Source: Apostichopus japonicus
Lineage: Eukaryota; Echinodermata; Holothuroidea; Aspidochirotida; Stichopodidae
DNA length: 64,000 bases
NCBI RefSeq assembly: GCF_037975245.1
Contig: NC_092580.1
Coordinates: forward strand, 34,441,001 to 34,505,000
Direction of reading: 5' to 3'
In this document: in pieces, positions 58,945-64,000 of the stretch
Numbering within the stretch: the stretch's first letter is position 1
Layout: every line of letters starts with the position of its first letter
Notes under the pieces: generated by a model
The model's input: only the letters and a program-made list of their open reading frames with translations
The model's database searches: none
What the model was told of the DNA's origin: nothing
Translations under genes and position numbers: made by a program

Positions 58945-59425
58945 TATGGATGTCTGATAATAAATCATGAATATTCATAGATTTCACACGGCATCTACAA
59001 AAACATCACATAACACAAAGCCTTATCATTTATCAGACAATTTCCATATCATAATATTGAATATTAATAGAGTTGACAGGGCATGTACAATAAACATCAC
59101 ATAACATGAAGCCTTATCATTTATCAGACAATTTCCATATCATAATATTGAATATTAATAGAGTTGACAGGGCATGTACAATAAACATCACATAACATGA
59201 AGCCTTATCATTTATCAGACAATTTCCATATCATAATATTGAATATTAATAGAGTTGACAGGGCATGTACAATAAACATCACATAACATGAAGCCTTATC
59301 GTTTATCAGACAATTTCCATATTGAATATTAATAGATTTGACAGGGCATGTACCATAAATATCACATAAAATGAAGCCTTATCATTTTTCATTTCCATAT
59401 CATAATATTGAATATTCATATATCA
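58945..59425. repeat. Minisatellite: 91-bp unit, about five copies
   Basis: GCCTTATCATTTATCAGACA begins units at 59020, 59111, 59202, 59293 and about 59377. The three central units are nearly identical; the outer ones are diverged. Confidence 0.92.
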
Positions 59426-59584
59426 TTTGGAAAGCAATTAAATTGTCAAGTCTCAAACAATTATATCACCAACGATAAACAGAATGACCAAACATTTTAG
59501 ATGAGCAATGTACGTCTATGATAGGTTTCTATGTTCATTGACACAATGGATTCACCATCACAATAATGGAAAGAACAACAGATA

Positions 59585-59922
59585 ACCATTGAAGTAAACA
59601 ACACAATATTATCCTTGAAGTGAACAACACAATATGATTCTTGAAGTGAACAAAACAATATGATCCTTGAAGTGAACAACACAATATGATCCTTGACGTA
59701 TACAACACAATATGATCCTTGACGTATACAACACAATATGATTCTTGAAGTGACCAACACAATATGATCCTTGACGTATACAACACAATATGATCCTTGA
59801 AGTGAACACAATATGATTCTTGAAGTAAACCGCACACTATGATCCTTGAAGTGAACAACACAATATGATCCTTGAAGTGAACAACACAATATGATCGTTG
59901 AAGTGAACAAAACAATCCTAAC
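59585..59922. repeat. Minisatellite: 26-bp unit, about 13 copies
   Basis: ACAATATGATCCTTGAAGTG plus AACAAC, in tandem, with CCTTGACGTATA variants interspersed. Open frames on the minus strand are an effect of the repeat and show no real protein. Confidence 0.92.
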
Positions 59923-60097
59923 ATGGACAATTTAGGCATCAAATTTTCTTTTGAAGAGAAAAGGATAACACAACAGCAAGATTTTTATCATGGCACCGAA
60001 AGGTCTAATGAGAAAAAGAAAATAAATTAATGGAAAACATTTCTACTGTCCTCACCTGCTCCAGATACCATTACATCAAAATGATGTTCCACTCAGT

Positions 60098-60395
60098 TTA
60101 TCCAGCAGACATAGTTATAACAAGGACATCTGGTATAATTAATGGGTCTGATTTGGTGTTATCCAGCAGACATAGTTATAACAAGGACATCTGGTATAAT
60201 TAATGGGTCTGATTTGGTGTTATCTAGCAGACATAGTTATAACAAGGACATCTGGTATAATTAATGGGTCTGATTTAGTGTTATCCAGCAGACATAGTTA
60301 TAACAAGGACATCTGGTATAATTAATGGGTCTGATTTAGTGTTATCTAGCAGACATAGTTATAACAAGGACATCTGGCATAATTAATGGGTCTGA
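60098..60395. repeat. Minisatellite: 61-bp unit, nearly five copies
   Basis: TATCCAGCAGACATAGTTAT, then AACAAGGACATCTGGTATAA and TTAATGGGTCTGATTTGGTGT, repeated almost without change. Confidence 0.93.
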
Positions 60396-61150
60396 AAAGT
60401 TCAAAAGCCTGCAAGAACAAAAATAATCTGCTATTACCAGAAGAGCATACAGAACAAACCTACATTGTATACTCTTTAATGACATATCTCACTCTATAAT
60501 GAACTAAGTACATTAATGTCCATCCCATTCATCAACAAACATAACATTTCTTTGTAACTCATCCCAAGCAAAGTCAATGTTCAGACTCCAAACCTCCAAA
60601 TCAGATTAAAGATAACACAACCAATGTTTTAAGACAGCATGAAGTGAATTAACAGCAATAGATGTCATGTGCAGAAATGATTAATACACACCATCTCTGA
60701 TATCCTCAGCATAGAGAAGTTTCTTTTTTCCTTATCCATTCCAAGATTTAAAGAGATCATTCCGCTATGTTGTTAACTTTCCCCAAAATATGAAATGTCT
60801 TATTCTTTCATGATCTATTTTAAGTGTTTCTCTTTGAGATCAGACAATCCATTACTAGCTGAGCTGTGGAACTCAACACAAAAACTTCTACAAAAAACTT
60901 CTGTAACACAAAAACTTCTCCAAAAACCTCCACCCAGATCCCCCCCACCCACCCTCACTTCTTCCACCCACATCACAAGGTAGAACATATCTACAGCCAA
61001 CTGCTCCTCTACTCTGTTGCAAAGTCAGACCACCTTGTCTCAAACCAACTAATGCCCATTCAAATCTCTCCACCATTTCCTAGCAACGCATAACAATATC
61101 TGCTTTTCCTACAAACATTTTATCCAAACTTCATTACAAGTTTACTGCCT
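60396..61150. other. No gene recognised
   Basis: Non-coding. Short ACACAAAAACTTCT repeats near 60875-60920. Confidence 0.45.
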
Positions 61151-61153
61151 TGA

Positions 61154-61402
61154 TCCCCCACCCAGCAGCCAACTCCCCCACCCTGCAGCCAACTCCCCAC
61201 CCTGCAGCCAATCCCCCACCCTGCAGCCAATCCCCACCCTGCAGCCAATCCCCCACCCCTCAGCCAACTCCCCCACCCCGCAGCCAACCCCCACCCCACA
61301 GCCAATCCCCACCCCGCAGCCAACTCCCCGCAGCCAACTCCCCACCTGCACCCTCCCCCACCCCTCAGCCAATCCCCCACCCTGCAGCCAATCCCCACCC
61401 CT
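61154..61402. repeat. C-rich minisatellite, ~18-20-bp unit
   Basis: CAATCCCCCACCCTGCAGC and CAACTCCCCACCCTGCAGC variants, about 13 in tandem. Open frames in it on both strands (Pro/Gln or Gly/Trp-rich) are repeat artefacts. Confidence 0.9.
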
Positions 61403-61475
61403 TGCCACTGTAGAGTACTTCCAGAGACTAAAATGAGAGCCCATTTAATGTTACAGTAACTGAGCCGAGGCTATA

Positions 61476-61630
61476 GAGCAAGTAACAGCACAACTGGCCT
61501 CTAGTACCCACTGGTTTGAATCTATCCCATGGATGTTACAGTCACTCACCAGGTCCTACTCAGCTGGATACCCCGTGAGACCTATCTATAAAAGCCAGTA
61601 ACAGCACAACTGGCCTCTAGTACCAACCAG
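61476..61630. repeat. Direct repeat pair
   Basis: AGTAACAGCACAACTGGCCT plus CTAGTACC occurs at about 61481 and 61598, roughly 117 bp apart. Confidence 0.8.
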
Positions 61631-61639
61631 CAAGTGTTA

Positions 61640-62228
61640 CATATAATAATTCTTAAAGTTCAATAACAAAGTAGTATCTATCAATCTATACACACACAAA
61701 ACAAATAGGAAAACAACAACTGACACAAAAAATATAGAAAGCTTAACATTTAGTTATAAAATAAACCACTGAAATACAGAATGCTTTAAATTAATGTGAA
61801 TTTTCTTGTTTCTTGTTTATGTTTTAACTTGAACAAAATTATAATCTTTCTTTATTCTTCATTAAAGGCAGAATTGAAGTGAAATCACTAAAGCTTCTTT
61901 ACTGTTTGTTTGTAATACTGCAATAAATGTGTAATCTGAAAATAAAACCAAAGCAGTTCCAATAACTGAAATAATAAATCTTAATGTTATCAACGTCAAA
62001 AACAAATATTTTTTCTCTCTTCCAGTCCCTGGAGTTTGAGCGATGGTTATATACTTTCTTTTTGCTAACTGATATATGAATTAATAACTCTCCCCTAACT
62101 CTATTCTCTTTCTCTATCAAAATGAAAACTCCCTCCAAACATGAGAATGCAAGAGCTTCACATTATATGCTACAAAATTCAAAGGAATATTTCTGACTTT
62201 TTCTGTCATAATGGACCACGCTTACCCT
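61640..62228. other. No gene recognised
   Basis: AT-rich spacer with no supported feature. Confidence 0.5.
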
Positions 62229-62530
62229 AACCAGCAACTGGTGATGTATGAAAGCTAAACACTACAACCGTACTACACTAACAGTTGTGTGGCAACTAAT
62301 GGATCAACTACAAGCCTGAACGCTTCTTATGATTTACCTAAGCCTTGGTGTTATATGAAAGCTAAAACACTAACACCATATAACACTTACCACGGATATG
62401 GCAACTAATAAACTACAAGCCTACACCCTTACACGCAACTGGTGTTATATAAAAGCTTAGCAATACGACCGTATAACCCTATCTACAGGCCTGCGCGCTA
62501 CTCAGAATTTACCCAAGCCTTGGTGTTTCT
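62229..62530. repeat. Diverged tandem repeat, ~95-110-bp unit, about three copies
   Basis: ACTGGTG(A/T)TATA-GAAAGCTAA and CAACTA-(T)-AACTACAAGCCT blocks recur at roughly 62236, 62347 and 62439, with clear divergence. Confidence 0.6.
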
Positions 62531-62576
62531 CAAAATTTTGAATGTTCAGCATTTTTGCAGAAGCTTTAACCATCTC

Positions 62577-62830
62577 AACCTGGGGTCCATCAATAAAGGG
62601 CCCACATGCAACAACTGTAACCAGGGCTCCATCAATAAAGGGCCCACATGCAACGACTCTAACCTGGGCTCCATCAATAAAGGGCCCACATGCAACAACT
62701 CTAACCAGGGCTCCATCAATAAAGGGCCCACATGCAACAACTCTAACCTGGGCTCCATCAATAAAGGGCCAACATGCAACAACTCTAACCAGGGCTCCAT
62801 CAATAAAGGGCCCACATGCAACAACTCTAA
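62577..62830. repeat. Minisatellite: 42-bp unit x6 (84-bp dimer x3)
   Basis: Units of GGGTCCATCAATAAAGGGCC plus CACATGCAACAACTCTAACC. They alternate strictly between a CCTGGG and a CCAGGG junction, so the true period is 84. Because 42 is divisible by three, several frames are open; these are not evidence of a gene. Confidence 0.93.
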
Positions 62831-62959
62831 CTCTTGCAATGAACCCACAAAAAGTCAATTTACAAAGATAAAATATGAAGTCAAAGGAAGCAGAGCTAGT
62901 TCATGAAATACCTTTTGAGCATATCTTGATTTAACCAGTTTGTTTGACAAAGTTCTCAT

Positions 62960-64000
62960 TTAAACTAAGGGTATTCTGAGTTAGCAAACACTACAAGTTT
63001 CTAACATGATAGTGAGTTAGTGACACTATGTGTTTCAGAATGGCACTGATATAGGGTATGTATCAGCTGAAACTATGACACTGAGTTAGCAAACACTACA
63101 AGTTTCTAACATGATAGTGAGTTAGTGTACACTATGAGTTTCAGAATGACACCGATATAGGGTATCAGCTGAAACTATGACACTGAGTTAGCAAACACTA
63201 CAGTTTCTAACATGATAGTGAGTTAGCGTACACTATGAGTTAATGATATAGGGTATGTATCAGCTGAAACTATGACACTGAGTTAGCAAACACTACAAGT
63301 TTCTAACATGCTAGTGAGTAAGCGTACACTATGAGTTTCAGAATGGCACTGATACAGGGTATGTATCAGCTGAAACTATGACACTGAGTCAGCAAACACT
63401 ACAAGTTTCTAACATGATAGTGAGTTAGCGTACACTATGAGTTTCAGAATGGCACTGATACAGGGTATGTATCAGCTGAAACTATGACACTGAGTTAGCA
63501 AACACTACAAGTTTCTAACATGATAGTGAGTTAGCGTACACTATGAGTTTCAGAATGGCACCGATATAGGGTATCAGCTGAAACTATGACACTGAGTTAG
63601 CAAATACTACAAGTTTCTAACATGATAGTGAGTTAGCGTACACTATGAGTTTCAGAATGGCACCGATATAGGGTATCAGCTGAAACTATGACACTGAGTT
63701 AGCAAACACTACAAGTTTCTAACATGATAGTGAGTTAGTGTACACTATGAGTTTCAGAATGACACCGATATAGGGTATCAGCTGAAACTATGACACTGAG
63801 TTAGCAAACACTACAAGTTTCTAACATGATAGTGAGTTAGTGTACACTATGAGTTTCTGAATGGCACCGATATAGGGTATCAGCTGAAACTATGACACTG
63901 AGTCAGCAAACACTACAAGTTTCTAACATGATAGTGAGTTAGTGTACACTATGAGTTTCAGAATGGCACTGATATAGGGTATGTATCAGCTGAAACTATG
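62960..64000. repeat. Minisatellite: ~100-115-bp unit, about ten copies, open at window end
   Basis: GAGTTAGCAAACACTACAAG, then TTTCTAACATGATAGTGAGT, then a GAATGGCACCGATATAGGGT block and CAGCTGAAACTATGACACT. Units alternate in having GGTATGTATCAG or GGTATCAG. The array continues past 64000. Confidence 0.93.

Noticed and set aside
59497-59942. Overlapping minus-strand frames of 66-137 codons with CSLQGSYCVV repeats
   Set aside because: All three frames are open because of the 26-bp tandem repeat; no start context or domain.
61120-61444. Gly/Trp-rich and Pro/Gln-rich frames on both strands
   Set aside because: Effects of a C-rich minisatellite with a short unit.
62442-62906. 154-codon frame with repeating NLGSINKGPTCNNS
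   Set aside because: The 42-bp unit keeps several frames open on both strands; no evidence of a real repeat protein such as a signal peptide or splice context.

Overview
This is animal nuclear DNA, AT-rich and dominated by repeats. The evidence is eukaryotic throughout: nested LTR retrotransposons, a decayed LINE, many hAT-type non-autonomous transposons with 8-bp target duplications, a tRNA-Ser-derived SINE, minisatellites and a single secreted C-type lectin gene with a probable splice acceptor. The mix (Mag/SURL-type gypsy, BEL/Pao, a PIN-nuclease plus CXC-domain element, Penelope-like hammerhead motifs) fits a marine invertebrate. An echinoderm such as a sea cucumber is my guess, but the sequence alone does not prove it.

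Layout. 0-7.5 kb: two sister hAT MITEs (471-845 and 1573-1942), then a 3.2-kb foldback element (3212-6456) with ~1.1-kb inverted arms. The arms carry the 3' end of a decayed PIN/CXC gene, and each arm contains the same 147-bp MITE. A short hairpin around a (TA)n core follows at 7.3 kb. 7.5-29 kb: no recognisable gene. It holds two hammerhead-ribozyme-like motifs of Penelope type (11.2 and 19.4 kb), a 24-copy, 71-bp satellite (15.65-17.37 kb), a (GAT)n/(ATC)n palindromic microsatellite (21.5 kb), a tRNA-Ser-headed SINE (25 kb) and (TA)n tracts. 29.4-30.5 kb: a 1,067-bp hAT element.

31.3-43.2 kb: a BEL/Pao LTR retrotransposon, broken by frameshifts. Its gag is split by a young 4,817-bp Ty3/gypsy element of the Mag lineage with LTRs that look identical, a perfect tRNA-Ser primer site and a 5-bp target duplication. 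The BEL leader carries an unusual array of a hyphenated palindrome (GTCA-GAG-TGAC). This is the most unexplained non-coding signal in the window.

43.2-58 kb: an 84-bp tandem module with an inverted relative at 48 kb, SINE-like repeats, a LINE reverse-transcriptase relic (49.6 kb), the C-type lectin (50.4-50.9 kb, minus strand) and a LINE ORF1 relic (53.87-57.46 kb, minus). The ORF1 relic is split by two hAT elements, one of which holds a third. 58.9-64 kb: a dense cluster of at least six unrelated minisatellite arrays, the last running off the end of the window.

Working together: the only plausible host gene is the lectin. Everything else recognisable is transposon-derived. The nesting gives a relative chronology: LINE and BEL first, hAT insertions in between or later, gypsy last.
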